14,595 bases of DNA from Leptolinea sp. (GCA_022837205.1 JALHEL010000048.1:1-14595); one strand, 5' to 3'. Shown: positions 1-10,316, numbered from the stretch's first letter. Made by a program: numbers and translations. Notes: a model not told the origin generated them from the letters alone.

Positions 1-3000
1 TCTGAATTAAAATCACGTCAAATTCAGGAATTAGTGACTTCGCTTACGGATGTTTGTCAGCAAGTCCGATATCAAAAACCGACCCGTAAAGCTCAATCCA
101 CTTTACCGGGAAGGGATATTCCGGGAAAAAATCTATCGCAATTTGAGACTTGGTTGGATGAAGCTCATCATTATTTCAGTGAATCCTCTCAAAATAAAAT
201 TCCTCTAACCTATGCATCTGAGTGGATTTTGGATAATTATTATGTTATTCGGCAAACACTGCAACAGATTAAGGAAGATTTACCTGTTTCGTTTTATCAA
301 CAGTTGCCGAAAATTACAAATGGTGTTCTCAAAGATTTCCCCCGAATATATATCATCGCTCGTTCGATCCTCTCTTATCAAAAGCTGATGATCGACCCGA
401 TGGAATTGGAATCGATTTTGATTCAATTCCAAAAAGCCGTCCCGCTGTCAACGGGCGAACTGTGGGCCTTTCCTATCTTTTTGCGTTATAGCCTGATCGA
501 GTTTCTTTCAATTGAGTTGGTCACGATCATTCATCCGAATGATCAACCGAATTTGCCGCTTGTTTTTTCGCAGAATATGGAAACGAGTTGTCAATTTTCT
601 GAGGAAAACGGCGCCTTTACCAGAACCGTTAATAATGACAGTGTTGCCAAAATCATCATCAGTTTACGTACGATTTCCGAACAGGACTGGAACGAATTCT
701 TCGAATCCGTAAGCCTTCTCGAAGAATTATTGCGAAAGGACCCGTCCGGGATATACCCGCGGATGGATTTTAAAACCCGAGACCATTATCGAAAGGAAAT
801 CGAAAAACTTTCCCGGGCAACCGGTCAGGACGAAATTCAGATTGCAGAAACCGTCCTGAACATGGCGACCGATATCAACCAAGGTCAGTCCGATTCGCCG
901 CTTTATTTTGAAACTTTAATCGATAAAAATAAAGATCGGATTGATTGCTCCAATAAAAATCCGGTGTTACATATCGGCGAAATTATTATTGGGAATTTGC
1001 GACCGCAATTGGAACAAAAAATCGGCTATCGCCCCAATTTTAAAACTCGGCTCCAAAGGTGGATTTTCAAACATGCCGATTTTGTTTATCTATCGGCAAT
1101 TTTCCTCTTAACCATCCTCCTTCTGGGTTTTGTAAGCGCGATAACCAATCTTCCGCAGCAGTTTAATGCCGGTTCTTCACTTAACTCCGGCACCGCTTCC
1201 AACTACCGTCCGGTCCAATGGCTGGCAATCATCTTATATATTTTGGTTGGGATCGTCCCCGCTATGACCGTTGCGACCGGACTGATAAACTGGCTGATTA
1301 CTCTTTTAGTCCACCCGCGCACGCTCCCCAAGATGAATTTTCGGAACGGAATTCCTTATTCGTTTCAAACTTTGGTCGTGATCCCTTCTTTAATAACGAG
1401 CCGCAAAGACATCGAATCTCTGATTCAACAACTCGAATTACATTATCTCCGTAATCCGGAGCCGGGATTATTCTTTGCCTTGTTGACAGACTTTAAAGAT
1501 GCCGATCAGGAAACAATGCCGGAAGACGAAGATTTGGTAAAACAAACAATCGAAGCGATCGGAGCTTTGAATCGTAAATACGGTCCTGTTTCATTTTCGG
1601 AGAACTCCGCCGAAAATTCGGAAGAAAACGATTCGACAAGCGTCAGCCGTTTCTATTTTCTTCACCGGAAGAGATTATGGAATCCCTCCGAAGGAAAATG
1701 GATCGGTTGGGAACGGAAGCGCGGCAAATTACATGAATTAAATTTGTTGCTACGCGGAAAATCCGGCTTATCCTTCACTGTTTTTACAGACGGGTTTCAC
1801 GATGAAAATCCGGATAAAGGAATATTGCAGAGAACTCGCTTTGTCATTACCTTGGATACCGACACCGTATTACCTCGCGGTGCGGCTTGCCGGTTAGCAG
1901 GCACTTTGGCACATCCGCTGAATCGTCCGATTTTCGACGAAAAGACGGGCCGGGTTATTTCCGGATATACCATATTGCAACCGCGGATGGAAATTCATCC
2001 CAGGAGCGCGAATTATTCGTGGTTCACCCGAATCTATTCGGGAGATACCGGATTGGACCTATACACGCTGGCTGTCTCGGATGCATACCAAGATCTTTTC
2101 GGCGAAGGAATTTATGTCGGCAAGGGAATCTATGATGTGGATGGATTCACCCGCAGTGTGGAAGGACATATTCCCGAAAATTCGGTTCTGAGCCATGACC
2201 TCCTCGAAGGACTAATGGGTCGCGCCGGATTGGTCACGGATATTACAATGATCGAGGATTATCCGCAAAACTATATCCTTCAAGCCTTGCGTCAGAGGCG
2301 TTGGATTCGCGGGGATTGGCAGCTGCTCCCTTGGCTGATCCATCCCCAAAGATTCGGCGTCACATTTTCGATCATTGACCGGTGGAAAATTTTTGATAAC
2401 TTACGTCGCTCTCTTTTCCCGCCGGCGCTCTCTTTATTTTTTATCCTCGGTGTTATTTTTCTTCCCCGTTTCGCTCTGCTTTGGTCTTTGACTGTTTTAG
2501 TTTCTCTGGGTATACCGTTGATAACAAGTTTTATCAACAGCATTATCCAGATTGTGCATGGGGGGACAGTCAGAGCGGCATTTCGACCGTTGTTTTGGAA
2601 TTTTTTGCGTTGGTTGTTGGCGGTAGCATTCCTGCCGTATGAAGCATATTATTCTACAGATGCCATATTTACGACTCTCTATCGCTTGTTTATCAGCAAA
2701 AAAGATCTTTTGCAATGGACCACCGCTGCACAAACCGCGCACCTGTTCGGGCTGCAGCGGAAAAATATTTCCTGGCAGAAAATGACGGGAGTGGCCGGAG
2801 TATCATTGTTACTCACGATTCTTTTGCAATTTATTTGGGGGTTCAGCGGAAACGGTTTGGCTCCGGCTGTCATTAACGCTTCTCCTGTTTTGCTCCTTTG
2901 GCTTCTTTCCCCCATGATTGCATGGTGGATTAATCTTCCTATTATTAAGAAATCCGCGAAGCTCAACCCGGACCAAATAAAACTTTTGCGTCTGGTATCC

Positions 3001-6000
3001 CGACGAACTTGGGGCTTTTTTGAACGATTTGTCGGGCCTGAAGATCACTGGTTGCCCCCCGATCATTTTCAGGAAAAACCGATCGGGACCGTTGCGCATC
3101 GCACTTCACCGACGAATATCGGCTTATTGCTCACTTCAACGTTGGCAGCTTACGACCTCGGTTATTTGGATCAAAGGACATTGGCGATCCGTTTGGCTAC
3201 TACTTTGGAAACCCTGAGTCAACTGGAAAGATTTCGCGGTCATTTTCTTAATTGGTATGACACGATTACTCTTCAACCTCTGAATCCCCGTTATGTGTCA
3301 ACGGTCGACAGCGGAAATCTGGCTGCGTGTTTGATGATTACATCGCAGGCTTGTAAGAATAAAAGAAACGAAACAATTCTACGTTGGAATCTGTGGGAGG
3401 GCTACCTGGATTCCTTGGGAAACTTAGCTGATGGATTAAACGCTATCCGTAAAAAGGATTTCGACCGGCAGATCAAAGAAATAGATGCTCTTATCAAAGG
3501 GATCAGTAACGAAATTTTAGCGGCACGATCCCATCCCGAAAATTGGTATCCACTTTTTCTGAAGGTAAAAGGATTTTTTTGGCAAGATATTTCAAACCGG
3601 TTACAACAGTTGATAACTGTCGGCGGTTCCTCATTTGACCTGGAAACGTTAAATAAACTGCAGGAATTTTCCCGCCAAATCGAACAGCACAATCTTGCAA
3701 TCGAACGGACGATCACCGAACTGCTGCCATGGATTCCTCTCTTCGAAAATCCTCCCCGACTATTCCGCCAACCTCAATTTTCCGAAGCGATGAATAGTCT
3801 GCGCAGTTGCTTACCCTACGACTTGGCATTTGGCCAATTGCATGACCAAATCGAGAGAGCTTCTCTGTATATCGAGGATTTAAAAGATTGCCTGTCCGAA
3901 AAAAGCGAAGCTTCGCAAGCGCCGGAGGATTCTGAAGAATCTGATAGAAATATCGCATGGGAATGGCTGAATCAATTGATCACCCTTCTCGACCATGCGG
4001 AGGTCAATGCGAACGGAATGATCGCACAATATGAAAATATCATGGCAAAATCCGAGCAATTAATGAATGAGATGGATTTTGGATTCCTTTATAACAAACA
4101 AAGACATGTTTTTCATATCGGATTAAATCTTGTGACCGGTCAATTAGACCAGAATTTTTATGATTTATTGGCTTCGGAAGCACGGATTGCCTCAATTATT
4201 GCCATAGCCAAAGGAGACGTCCCTCAATCCCATTGGATGCAGCTTGGTCGGCCGATTACCCGCATCAAAAACTTATATGTCTTATTATCATGGAGCGGGA
4301 CTATGTTTGAGTATTTGATGCCGGCTTTGTTCTTCCATTCTTATCCGGCTACCTTGTTGGCGGAAAGTTCGGAAGGGGCCGTTCTCCGGCAGATTGAGTA
4401 TGGAAAAGAGAAGGGAGTCCCGTGGGGAATATCCGAATCCGGTTTTTATCGGTTCGATGCAAGTCAAAATTATCAATATCGGGCTTTCGGAGTTCCGGGT
4501 TTGGGTTTTAAGCGGGGATTGGCAGATGATCTGGTTATTGCGCCTTATGCTTCATTGATGGCGGTCTCTTACGAACCGGAAGCAGTTGTTCAAAATCTCG
4601 TCCGGCTGTTGGAATATAAAATGTTTGGTTTATTCGGATTGTACGAAGCCATTGATTTCACTCCCGATCGTCTCCTGAAAGATGAAAGGTCAGCATTGGT
4701 GTATGAATATATGGCACATCACCAAGGGATGATCATGATGGCAATAGCAAATTTCTTCGCCAATGACATCATGGTTCAAAGGTTACACAGAGATTCACGT
4801 ATACAAAGCGTCGAATTATTGCTCCAAGAACAAATCCCGTATTTCGTTCCCATTCAAAACCCGGACGCGGAAAATGTCGAAGGACTCCAAAGGATGGTTG
4901 CGGTATCCGAAGAAATTGCTCCTTGGAGAGTACCTCTGCTGTCTACTATCCCTCAATTAAATCTCCTGTCAAACGGCAGCTATCATCTGTTAATATCCAA
5001 TATGGGCGGCGGATACAGTTCGATGAATGCCGTTGATCTAACCCGTTGGCGAGCCGATCAGGTAACGGATTCGTGGGGAACCTGGATTTATATTCAGGAA
5101 ATGGATTCAAATTCGGGCCAACCCGGCCGGTTCTGGTCCGCGACTTATCAACCGGTACCGGGCGATCCGACGAATTTACAGGTTACTTATTATGCTCATA
5201 TGGCTGTTTTTCGAAGGTCCGAAAACGGGTTCATTTCGACGATGGATGTAACCGTAGCTCCGGATGATCCGGTTGAAATTCGCCGAATTCATTTAATGAA
5301 CACACAGGATGACATCCATACTCTTCGGTTAACTTCCTACGGCGAAGTAATTCTGTCTTCGCAGTTGACGGATGTCCGGCATCCGGCGTTTAATAAAATG
5401 TTCATTGAAAGTGAATTTATTCCGGAATTGAATCTCCAGATATTTACCCGGCGACTGCGATCCGATCAAGAAAAATCCATCTTTTTGGGACATATGGTCC
5501 TTACTAAAGGGATTCAAAAAACTGTCTCACATGAAGCGGATCGTTATCATTTTATCGGACGCGGCGGATCAACAAGAAATCCCGTCGCTTTATCATCCGA
5601 ACAATATCTTTCGGGGACAACGGGTGCGACACTCGATCCGATATTCTCCCTCGGACAGGAAGTAGAGCTTTTGCCACATGGCAGTACCGATTTAGCGTTT
5701 TTAACTTTCACTGCGGAAAGCCGTGAAGAACTTCTGATTTTAGCCGATCGTTATCGGAATTGGGCTGCAATCGAAACCGCGTTCAGCCAAGCCAATATCG
5801 CGGCAAAAGCCTGGTTAGGAAAGCTCAAAATCGGATCCCAATCGCTTGAAACCAGCCTTCATCTGCTTTCCGCATTGAATTATCCGAATAAGATTTTCCG
5901 CGCACCTTCCGAAGTCATTGCGGCTAATTGTCTCGGCCAACCGGCACTTTGGCGTTTCGGTATCTCCGGAGATTATCCTATCCTTTTGATTGAGGTTGAT

Positions 6001-8856
6001 GACCCCCAACAAATCGACTTGGTTCAAGAAGCATTAAAGATATATCGCTTTTTGAAAACGCATTTGTTCGACTTGGATCTGGTAATTTTAAATTTGCAAC
6101 CGACTGATTATGGAGCCGAATTGAACGGGGTTATTCAACGGACGATCAGCAAAACAAACAGCGAAGATTGGTTAAACCAACGAGCCGGGATATTCGTTCT
6201 CCACGGTGATCAGGTCACGCAAGAAGAATTAACATTCATAAGAACCGCTGCATCCGCGATATTTTACGGAGACAAAGGTTCAATCAGAGAACAGATGCCG
6301 GAATATGTAATTCCGGAGCATCATCTTCCCGATTTAATTCCCACCAGAATCAAAGAAAAGCCGGAATTGGCATGCCGAATCCCATACACCTATCCGTTGA
6401 AAGAAATAGGAGATTTGCAGAGATACAACGGTTTCGGCGGATTCGCTGATGGCGGAAAAGAGTATGTCATCGATTGGAACGATCTTCAGCGGAATGCCGC
6501 TGAATTCTCACAGAAAAAGTTTACTCCCGCACCATGGGTAAATGTAATCGGTTATCCGAATTTCGGATTCATGGTAAGCGAAACAGGCAGTCAATGCACC
6601 TGGGCTTTCAACAGCGGAGAAAATCGCCTTACGCCTTGGTCAAATGATCCGGTTATCGACCCGAGCGGGGAAATCTTATACCTGAGAGATGAGGAAACGG
6701 GAGAGATATGGACACCCACGCCGCTTCCGGCCGGTTCTGACCAACCTTATCGGGTTACTCACGGAGCAGGATATACTGTTTTCGAACACAATTCTCATGG
6801 ATTAAATCAAGTCTTAACGCTTTTCGCCAGTCCTGAAGATCCGGTAAAAATTATTGATCTTAAAATCCAAAACACGCTGGATCATCCTCGCCGAATTACA
6901 GCCACCCAATATGTCGAATGGGTTTTGGGAACCACTCATGAGGCAAATATGGCTTACATTATTCCCGAATATGATTCGGAGCACGAATGTTTAATGGCAT
7001 TGAACCCGCATAACCCCGAATTCGGAAGCCATGTAGCATTTCTGATTGCCAGCAAAAATCTTCACGGACTTACCGCGGACCGATCTGAGTTTTTAGGCAG
7101 AGCGGGATCATTTGCCAATCCGGCTGCTCTACGCAGGTTAGGACTTGAAACTCATATCACTCCCGGCGATGATCCATGTGCTGCCTTACAGGTACATCTT
7201 GATCTTTTACCGGGTGCCGTTGAAGAAATATATTTCGTCGTAGGTGAGGGAAATAATAAAGAACACTGTATTGAATTGGCGCAAAAATACCATAATCCGA
7301 ACAATGTCAATGCCGCTTTCGAACACACTCATTTATTCTGGGATAATTTGCTTCATTCCATTCGAGTTAAAACTCCTCAACCCGCCACCGATATCATTCT
7401 AAATCACTGGATGCTGTATCAGGCTCTATCCGGTAGAATCTGGGGGCGGACAGGTTTTTATCAGTCCAGCGGAGCGTTCGGATTCCGTGATCAGCTTCAA
7501 GACGTGTTGGCGGTTTTGCCGATTGATCCCACAATTACGCGCAACCAGATTCTTATTTCAGCGAGCCGGCAATTTGAAGAAGGAGACGTTTTGCATTGGT
7601 GGCATCCGCCTTTCAACCGCGGTGTTCGAACTCGTTTCTCGGACGATTTGCTGTGGCTGCCCTATGTCACCGCAATATATATCGAAAGTACCGGCGATAA
7701 CAGCCTTTTGGAAGAAAAGGTGCCGTTTTTGTCTGCGCCTCCGCTCGCGGAAGGAGAGCTCGAACGTTATGCCGATTACCGATCTACCGAGCAATCGTAT
7801 TCGATTATGGATCATTGTCTGAGAGCAATTGAAAAAGGAATGACCGCGGGTTCTCACGGTATTCCCTTGATCGGAACCGGGGACTGGAACGATGGATTGA
7901 ATCGAGTCGGAGAAAAAGGACAGGGGGAAAGTGTCTGGTTGGCTTGGTTCCTCTGCGATGTTCTGCAACGTTTTGCCGAAGTTTGCGACAAACAAGGCTA
8001 TCCGGACCGGGAGCAAAAATACAGATTGAAAGCGATTGAATATGCCGCAGCGGTCGAAAAATTCGCATGGGACGGAGCTTGGTATCGAAGGGCATATACT
8101 GATGAAGGAACCCCTATCGGATCCTCCTTAAATCAGGAATGCCAAATTGATTCCATTGCTCAATCATGGGCAATTCTCAGCGGCGCGGGAAATGATGAAC
8201 GAAGCCGGCGGGCCATGATGTCTGTGATGGAAAATTTGGTTCGCTTCGACGATCGATTAATCCTTTTATTTACACCTCCTTTTGATAAATCTTCGGTCGA
8301 TCCGGGCTATATAAAAGGATATCCGCCGGGAACCCGTGAAAACGGTGGGCAATATACCCATGCCGCCACATGGACCGCATGGGCATTTGCCGCTCTGGGA
8401 GACGGAAAACAAGCAGGCCACCTTTTTGAATTACTCAACCCGATTTTTCATTCGGACAACGAAGAAAAAGCAACCGTTTATCGTGTGGAACCTTATGTCA
8501 TTTGTGCCGATATTTATAGCCAACCGCCTTTCACTCGTCGGGGTGGGTGGACTTGGTATACCGGTTCTGCGGCTTGGATGTTCCGATTGGGAATTGAGGC
8601 GATTCTCGGATTCCATAAAATCGGGAATTCGCTACAAATCGATCCCGTCATTCCTCCGGAATGGGATGAGTTTGAAATTCAATATCGTTTCGGAAAGTCA
8701 ACCTATTTCATTCTTGTTCGGAACCCGGACCATGTCTCTCGGCACGTCCGCACCGTTCAATCGGACGGAAAACAAATCGATCCTATGTCAATACCGTTGG
8801 TTGATGACGGCTTAATTCATCGGATAGAAGTAACAATGGGTGAAATCAAAGAGTAA
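1..8856 (+). CDS. Cyclic beta-1,2-glucan synthase (GT84 + cyclization domain + GH94), 5' end open
   Basis: This membrane enzyme should build beta-1,2-glucan from UDP-glucose, cyclize it, and trim it by phosphorolysis. The frame is open from base 1. The first in-frame start in view is GTG at 34, with a weak AGGA four bases upstream, so the true start may lie outside the window. Numbered from that GTG (2940 aa; Rhizobium and Brucella homologues are about 2830-2870), the order is as follows. A soluble helical region covers 1-345, and membrane segments lie near 348-371 and 396-425. The GT84 domain has D608-T-D610, H721-D722 and RQRRW (753-757) followed by IRGDWQ. More membrane segments span about 795-967. 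A glycoamylase-like (GH189-type) cyclization domain has HRTSPTNIG (1022-1030), VDSGNLA (about 1091), FEYLMP (1425-1430) and AHHQGM (1561-1566). Two beta-sandwich domains begin near 1647 and 2130. The GH94 catalytic domain has GFRDQLQD (2483-2490), GTGDWNDG (2614-2621) and GGQYTHAATW (2771-2780). All key motifs look intact. Family assignment is firm; the product linkage is inferred from the family. Confidence 0.93.
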   Translation, partial: SELKSRQIQELVTSLTDVCQQVRYQKPTRKAQSTLPGRDIPGKNLSQFETWLDEAHHYFSESSQNKIPLTYASEWILDNYYVIRQTLQQIKEDLPVSFYQQLPKITNGVLKDFPRIYIIARSILSYQKLMIDPMELESILIQFQKAVPLSTGELWAFPIFLRYSLIEFLSIELVTIIHPNDQPNLPLVFSQNMETSCQFSEENGAFTRTVNNDSVAKIIISLRTISEQDWNEFFESVSLLEELLRKDPSGIYPRMDFKTRDHYRKEIEKLSRATGQDEIQIAETVLNMATDINQGQSDSPLYFETLIDKNKDRIDCSNKNPVLHIGEIIIGNLRPQLEQKIGYRPNFKTRLQRWIFKHADFVYLSAIFLLTILLLGFVSAITNLPQQFNAGSSLNSGTASNYRPVQWLAIILYILVGIVPAMTVATGLINWLITLLVHPRTLPKMNFRNGIPYSFQTLVVIPSLITSRKDIESLIQQLELHYLRNPEPGLFFALLTDFKDADQETMPEDEDLVKQTIEAIGALNRKYGPVSFSENSAENSEENDSTSVSRFYFLHRKRLWNPSEGKWIGWERKRGKLHELNLLLRGKSGLSFTVFTDGFHDENPDKGILQRTRFVITLDTDTVLPRGAACRLAGTLAHPLNRPIFDEKTGRVISGYTILQPRMEIHPRSANYSWFTRIYSGDTGLDLYTLAVSDAYQDLFGEGIYVGKGIYDVDGFTRSVEGHIPENSVLSHDLLEGLMGRAGLVTDITMIEDYPQNYILQALRQRRWIRGDWQLLPWLIHPQRFGVTFSIIDRWKIFDNLRRSLFPPALSLFFILGVIFLPRFALLWSLTVLVSLGIPLITSFINSIIQIVHGGTVRAAFRPLFWNFLRWLLAVAFLPYEAYYSTDAIFTTLYRLFISKKDLLQWTTAAQTAHLFGLQRKNISWQKMTGVAGVSLLLTILLQFIWGFSGNGLAPAVINASPVLLLWLLSPMIAWWINLPIIKKSAKLNPDQIKLLRLVSRRTWGFFERFVGPEDHWLPPDHFQEKPIGTVAHRTSPTNIGLLLTSTLAAYDLGYLDQRTLAIRLATTLETLSQLERFRGHFLNWYDTITLQPLNPRYVSTVDSGNLAACLMITSQACKNKRNETILRWNLWEGYLDSLGNLADGLNAIRKKDFDRQIKEIDALIKGISNEILAARSHPENWYPLFLKVKGFFWQDISNRLQQLITVGGSSFDLETLNKLQEFSRQIEQHNLAIERTITELLPWIPLFENPPRLFRQPQFSEAMNSLRSCLPYDLAFGQLHDQIERASLYIEDLKDCLSEKSEASQAPEDSEESDRNIAWEWLNQLITLLDHAEVNANGMIAQYENIMAKSEQLMNEMDFGFLYNKQRHVFHIGLNLVTGQLDQNFYDLLASEARIASIIAIAKGDVPQSHWMQLGRPITRIKNLYVLLSWSGTMFEYLMPALFFHSYPATLLAESSEGAVLRQIEYGKEKGVPWGISESGFYRFDASQNYQYRAFGVPGLGFKRGLADDLVIAPYASLMAVSYEPEAVVQNLVRLLEYKMFGLFGLYEAIDFTPDRLLKDERSALVYEYMAHHQGMIMMAIANFFANDIMVQRLHRDSRIQSVELLLQEQIPYFVPIQNPDAENVEGLQRMVAVSEEIAPWRVPLLSTIPQLNLLSNGSYHLLISNMGGGYSSMNAVDLTRWRADQVTDSWGTWIYIQEMDSNSGQPGRFWSATYQPVPGDPTNLQVTYYAHMAVFRRSENGFISTMDVTVAPDDPVEIRRIHLMNTQDDIHTLRLTSYGEVILSSQLTDVRHPAFNKMFIESEFIPELNLQIFTRRLRSDQEKSIFLGHMVLTKGIQKTVSHEADRYHFIGRGGSTRNPVALSSEQYLSGTTGATLDPIFSLGQEVELLPHGSTDLAFLTFTAESREELLILADRYRNWAAIETAFSQANIAAKAWLGKLKIGSQSLETSLHLLSALNYPNKIFRAPSEVIAANCLGQPALWRFGISGDYPILLIEVDDPQQIDLVQEALKIYRFLKTHLFDLDLVILNLQPTDYGAELNGVIQRTISKTNSEDWLNQRAGIFVLHGDQVTQEELTFIRTAASAIFYGDKGSIREQMPEYVIPEHHLPDLIPTRIKEKPELACRIPYTYPLKEIGDLQRYNGFGGFADGGKEYVIDWNDLQRNAAEFSQKKFTPAPWVNVIGYPNFGFMVSETGSQCTWAFNSGENRLTPWSNDPVIDPSGEILYLRDEETGEIWTPTPLPAGSDQPYRVTHGAGYTVFEHNSHGLNQVLTLFASPEDPVKIIDLKIQNTLDHPRRITATQYVEWVLGTTHEANMAYIIPEYDSEHECLMALNPHNPEFGSHVAFLIASKNLHGLTADRSEFLGRAGSFANPAALRRLGLETHITPGDDPCAALQVHLDLLPGAVEEIYFVVGEGNNKEHCIELAQKYHNPNNVNAAFEHTHLFWDNLLHSIRVKTPQPATDIILNHWMLYQALSGRIWGRTGFYQSSGAFGFRDQLQDVLAVLPIDPTITRNQILISASRQFEEGDVLHWWHPPFNRGVRTRFSDDLLWLPYVTAIYIESTGDNSLLEEKVPFLSAPPLAEGELERYADYRSTEQSYSIMDHCLRAIEKGMTAGSHGIPLIGTGDWNDGLNRVGEKGQGESVWLAWFLCDVLQRFAEVCDKQGYPDREQKYRLKAIEYAAAVEKFAWDGAWYRRAYTDEGTPIGSSLNQECQIDSIAQSWAILSGAGNDERSRRAMMSVMENLVRFDDRLILLFTPPFDKSSVDPGYIKGYPPGTRENGGQYTHAATWTAWAFAALGDGKQAGHLFELLNPIFHSDNEEKATVYRVEPYVICADIYSQPPFTRRGGWTWYTGSAAWMFRLGIEAILGFHKIGNSLQIDPVIPPEWDEFEIQYRFGKSTYFILVRNPDHVSRHVRTVQSDGKQIDPMSIPLVDDGLIHRIEVTMGEIKE

Positions 8857-8893
8857 TCAAAGAAACCCCACCATTTGATGGGGTTCTTTGATT
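8855..8893. terminator. Bidirectional hairpin terminator between convergent genes
   Basis: A left arm (8855-8870) pairs with a right arm (8879-8893) across the 8-base loop CCATTTGA, with a single bulged A. The core is ACCCCA/TGGGGT and the outer arms read AATCAAAG/CTTTGATT. Read either way, the GC core is followed by the T-rich tail TTCTTTGATT or TTTCTTTGATT, which suits termination of both the synthase (+) and the GH30 operon (-). The left arm begins inside the synthase TAA stop codon. A pure poly-U run is lacking, so efficiency is uncertain. Confidence 0.75.
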
Positions 8894-8960
8894 AAACCAA
8901 TGATTTATATTGTAATCGGATCTATTTTGTAATATTACTTTCGGAGATTCATAAAAAGTG

Positions 8961-10307
8961 TCAACCATCAATGATGATACTGTTCAATGATTTCGGTTCC
9001 AACTCAAATCTGGCTTCGATTCCCGAAAGATTCAGCTTTAAGATTAATTCGGTTTCAAACGGATTCATTGCTTCGATGACAAAGCTTCCGTCTGGATTAT
9101 GAAAAATCAGACTGTCAGCTGCCATATCTCCTTGAATGCCCAACCGGATCGCTCCTCTTTTAATAAATGATGAAAAATGTTTCATCAGATAATAATCCGG
9201 ATTCTTAATTATTTTCGGTTCGGTCGGACTGACGGTAATGAGTGCGTTTTGAGGATCTCCCCAAGTGCTCACGCCGTCCGGAGGCAAAATCATATTCCAA
9301 TAGATATAGCTTTCCGCCCCGTTCCCGATATAATGCTTCATCATTGTCCAGTTATAGAGAGCATTTTTCCAAGTATTATCGCCGAAACCACATTCGTTTT
9401 CCGATTGCATCAATCGGATTCTCGGCCACCAACTTTCAAAAGTTCTTTGGATTGCGATTTTCCCGCCCCATTGATAACTGACACCGCTGATATATTGCCT
9501 GGCTGAATCGTCACGTAAAACGGTGTTTGCAAAAAAATCATAGTCTTCATCAGCCCATTTATCAAAAATCATTTTCCGGTAATCACATCCGGGAGCATTG
9601 ATTGTTCCCAGCCAGATTTCGGTTGATAAGCCTGCTTTTCGGAAAGCGGGTCCAAGATAATCGCGAATGAAATCACGCAGTTCTGTTCCCGTCCACATAC
9701 AAGAAGGGAATTTTTGGTTTGCCACAGGTTCATTTTGTACATGAATCTGATCGATTTTTATTCCCATTTTTTGATATTCTTCAACAAATTTTACAAAATA
9801 GAAGGCATAGGCAGTCTGTATTTCTTTTGTGAAAATCAATTTTCCCCAATTATATACAGGGGGATGTTTCATCCATGTCGGCGGACTCCAAGGAGAAGCA
9901 AACAGATTCAAATCGGGCAAATAGGCAAGCGCCGCTCGGATATATGGAATCAATGCTTTCTTATCGCGTTCAATCGAAAAATCCGCCAATTCATAATCAC
10001 CGGGTGTTTCATCAAGACTATACCAATCAAACGAATAATCATTTGCACCGATCGGCAAACGGCATAAAGAAAAATTACACCCGTTTTCGGAAGGATAGAA
10101 TAAATCCTTCATGACATCTTTTTGTTCGGTATCGGAAAGTTGTTTCAATGTTTGGAAACCGATTTCGTTGAAACATCCTCCAAAACCGAACATTTTTTGA
10201 TATTCCCTGCCATCTGTCGACAGATTCCATTCCCCTGTAAAACAGGTTGGTGTTTTTTGTTGCCACTGAACGGCATTATTTGAAAAGAACCATTTGATTT
10301 GAGTCAT
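8961..10307 (-). CDS. GH30-family glycoside hydrolase, probable cytoplasmic beta-glucosidase-like enzyme
   Basis: The 448-aa protein is a glycosidase of the glucosylceramidase/beta-1,6-glucanase clan (GH30). What shows this is FGFGGCFNE (40-48), the loop SPWSPPTWMK (138-147), the acid/base motif QNEP with Glu193, and the probable nucleophile Glu303 in QSENECG (Glu305 is the alternative). Residues 1-40 and about 385-448 should form the beta-sandwich side domain typical of GH30. The N-terminus has no signal peptide or membrane segment, so it should act in the cytoplasm on an imported glycoside. It is the last gene of the operon, 9 bases after the MalG-type stop codon, and its ribosome binding site AAAGGGAAG overlaps that TAA, suggesting translational coupling. 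Family members include beta-glucosidases, beta-xylosidases, beta-1,6-glucanases and beta-fucosidases, so the substrate cannot be named. The fold and mechanism are well supported. Confidence 0.88.
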   Translation of the reverse strand: MTQIKWFFSNNAVQWQQKTPTCFTGEWNLSTDGREYQKMFGFGGCFNEIGFQTLKQLSDTEQKDVMKDLFYPSENGCNFSLCRLPIGANDYSFDWYSLDETPGDYELADFSIERDKKALIPYIRAALAYLPDLNLFASPWSPPTWMKHPPVYNWGKLIFTKEIQTAYAFYFVKFVEEYQKMGIKIDQIHVQNEPVANQKFPSCMWTGTELRDFIRDYLGPAFRKAGLSTEIWLGTINAPGCDYRKMIFDKWADEDYDFFANTVLRDDSARQYISGVSYQWGGKIAIQRTFESWWPRIRLMQSENECGFGDNTWKNALYNWTMMKHYIGNGAESYIYWNMILPPDGVSTWGDPQNALITVSPTEPKIIKNPDYYLMKHFSSFIKRGAIRLGIQGDMAADSLIFHNPDGSFVIEAMNPFETELILKLNLSGIEARFELEPKSLNSIIIDG

Positions 10308-10316
10308 TTCTTCCCT

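Noticed and set aside
7558..8016. 152-codon open frame on the - strand inside the synthase gene
   Set aside because: It lies wholly antisense to the GH94 domain with intact catalytic motifs, resembles no known protein, and has no convincing ribosome binding site.
8336..8815. 159-codon open frame on the + strand overlapping the synthase 3' end
   Set aside because: It is an out-of-frame shadow of the conserved GH94 C-terminal region and has no family motifs.
9714..10114. + strand open frames of 79-117 codons opposite the GH30 gene
   Set aside because: They are antisense to conserved GH30 residues, are rich in odd residues and have no recognizable domain.
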